DNA of 64,000 nt from Rhodospirillaceae bacterium. Lineage in GTDB: Bacteria > Pseudomonadota > Alphaproteobacteria > Reyranellales > Reyranellaceae. Below are positions 63,363 through 64,000 of the stretch, one piece after another (position 1 is the first letter of the stretch; every line of letters begins with the position of its first letter). The notes under the pieces were generated by a model. That model did not search any database. It was not told the origin of the DNA and saw only the letters and a list, made by a program, of their open reading frames with translations. The stretch covers positions 61,240 to 125,239 of the forward strand of contig WOUR01000018.1 in the NCBI GenBank assembly GCA_009772935.1. The letters are read 5' to 3'. A program made the translations under genes and the position numbers.

Positions 63363-63827
63363 ATGGCGACCATGGTCGCGGCACCGTACGTGAACCACGT
63401 CCCGACCATGACGGGCGGAGTGGGACACGATCAGCTCAAGCGCTTCTACAAATACCATTTCATCGGCAACAATCCCCCTGACACCGAACTCCGCCCGGTG
63501 AGCCGCACGATCGGCGCAGACCAGATCGTCGACAAAATGGTGTTCGGCTTCGCGCACACCCGTGAAGTCGACTGGATGCTGCCGGGCATCGCACCGACCG
63601 GCCGGAGGATAGAGATCCCGCTGGTCGCCATCGTCCGTTTCGCCGATGGCAAGGTCGCCAACGAACACATTTACTGGGATCAGGCGTCGGTCCTCGTGCA
63701 AGTCGGCCTGCTCGACCCGAATGGACTGCCGGTTGCCGGCATCGAAACCGCACGCAAGGTCGTCGACACGCAGCCCGGCAATGCGCTTATGGCCCGCTGG
63801 GCCTCGAGCGAAGGCAAGCCGATCTAG
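63363..63827 (+). CDS. NTF2-like (SnoaL-type) protein, N-terminus apparently frameshifted
   Basis: A 154-residue protein from the ATG at 63363: YVNHVPTMTGGVGHDQLKRF, then MVFGFAHTREVDWMLPGIAP and ANEHIYWDQASVLVQVGLLD, an NTF2/SnoaL fold often seen beside dienelactone-hydrolase-like proteins. Coding character continues upstream in the same frame (LWEEHCRQEFETRDVDATMA) without any start codon. An ATG at 63265 in another frame reads QPPSLLTPSKL. A single-base loss near 63309-63312 would join the two. Either the gene is damaged, the sequence has an error, or a shortened protein is made. Confidence 0.75.
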   Translation: MATMVAAPYVNHVPTMTGGVGHDQLKRFYKYHFIGNNPPDTELRPVSRTIGADQIVDKMVFGFAHTREVDWMLPGIAPTGRRIEIPLVAIVRFADGKVANEHIYWDQASVLVQVGLLDPNGLPVAGIETARKVVDTQPGNALMARWASSEGKPI

Positions 63828-63893
63828 ACTGTTGCCCTCCGATGCAACGCTCGCGTCCTCCGGTGGTTGACCTGCGAACACCCGGAGGACCAC

Positions 63894-64000
63894 ATGATTG
63901 GCAAAGCCCTGATCGCTGCAATCGCCTGCTCTGTGATGGTGGGTGGCGCCTGCGCGCAGTCGCGCGGTGGCGGCGGCGCCTCCAGCGGCGGCATGTCGAC
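63894..64000 (+). CDS. Exported protein (partial, N-terminus only)
   Basis: Thirty-five codons are visible before the window ends. The ATG at 63894 has CCGGAGG at good spacing. The start is a signal peptide (MIGKALIAAIACSVMVGGAC) cleaved near ACAQ, followed by a glycine/serine-rich stretch (SRGGGGASSGGMS). The rest of the protein is outside the window, so no family can be given. Confidence 0.7.
   Translation, partial: MIGKALIAAIACSVMVGGACAQSRGGGGASSGGMS

Overview
The window is high-GC DNA packed with genes on both strands. The gene families fit a metabolically versatile soil or water alphaproteobacterium: twin-arginine solute-binding proteins, several PotABCD-type importers, tandem 2-oxoglutarate dioxygenases, enolase-superfamily dehydratases and a FadBA pair. 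The style resembles Reyranella or Bradyrhizobium relatives, but this is an inference from gene content and no marker gene is present. I see no rRNA, tRNA, CRISPR array, insertion sequence, prophage or replication origin. Almost all genes are metabolic, transport or regulatory.

Layout. 1-6592: a tightly coupled minus-strand operon (two tandem DUF917/S-Me-THD proteins, a hydantoinase/oxoprolinase A-like protein, two ABC permeases). It faces a divergent regulator that fuses an AroM-like domain to a LuxR-type helix-turn-helix and has a perfect palindrome just upstream. 6892-10326: two tandem MFS carriers and an amidohydrolase. 10338-14482: a compound palindrome, a persulfide dioxygenase-rhodanese fusion, an aldo/keto reductase and a large MscS-type channel. 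14566-22031: an acyl-CoA ligase, a DUF1772 membrane protein, then an operon of two tandem IPNS-like oxygenases, a VOC protein, an enolase-superfamily enzyme and a second acyl-CoA ligase. 22010-24256: a CDF metal exporter with an ArsR/SmtB repressor and its operator, and a two-part chromate transporter.

24330-31003: TauD dioxygenase, MBL hydrolase, DHFR-like protein, fasciclin protein, enolase-superfamily enzyme, amidase and Bug-type binding protein. 31141-35054: a FadB/FadA beta-oxidation operon, followed by a reading frame with no usual start codon and an embedded terminator. 35066-41348: ZIP transporter, FMN-dependent hydroxy-acid oxidase, two more Fe(II) oxygenases, acyltransferase and GST. 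41410-50043: an eight-gene minus-strand operon (binding protein, ATPase, two permeases, then a multi-subunit opine/amino-acid-oxidase-like dehydrogenase with two DAO subunits) facing a NocR/OccR-like LysR gene.

50040-64000: cupin and LysR pair with a clear dyad, an RlmM-like methyltransferase, a duplicated-domain periplasmic protein, two tandem transmembrane Ser/Thr kinases with an unusual extracytoplasmic region, an orphan molybdenum hydroxylase large subunit, small hypothetical proteins, a candidate leader peptide with terminator, a two-lobed pepsin-like secreted protein, an AHSA1 protein, an NTF2-like protein with an apparent frameshift, and the start of an exported protein.

The most unusual items are the AroM-LuxR fusion with its palindrome beside the DUF917 operon, the kinase pair with repeated two-cysteine FDGxYxG domains, and the bacterial pepsin-like protein. 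Recurrent themes are tandem duplication (DUF917, MFS, IPNS-like, kinases, DAO subunits) and very tight packing, including convergent genes that share one CTAG as both stop codons.
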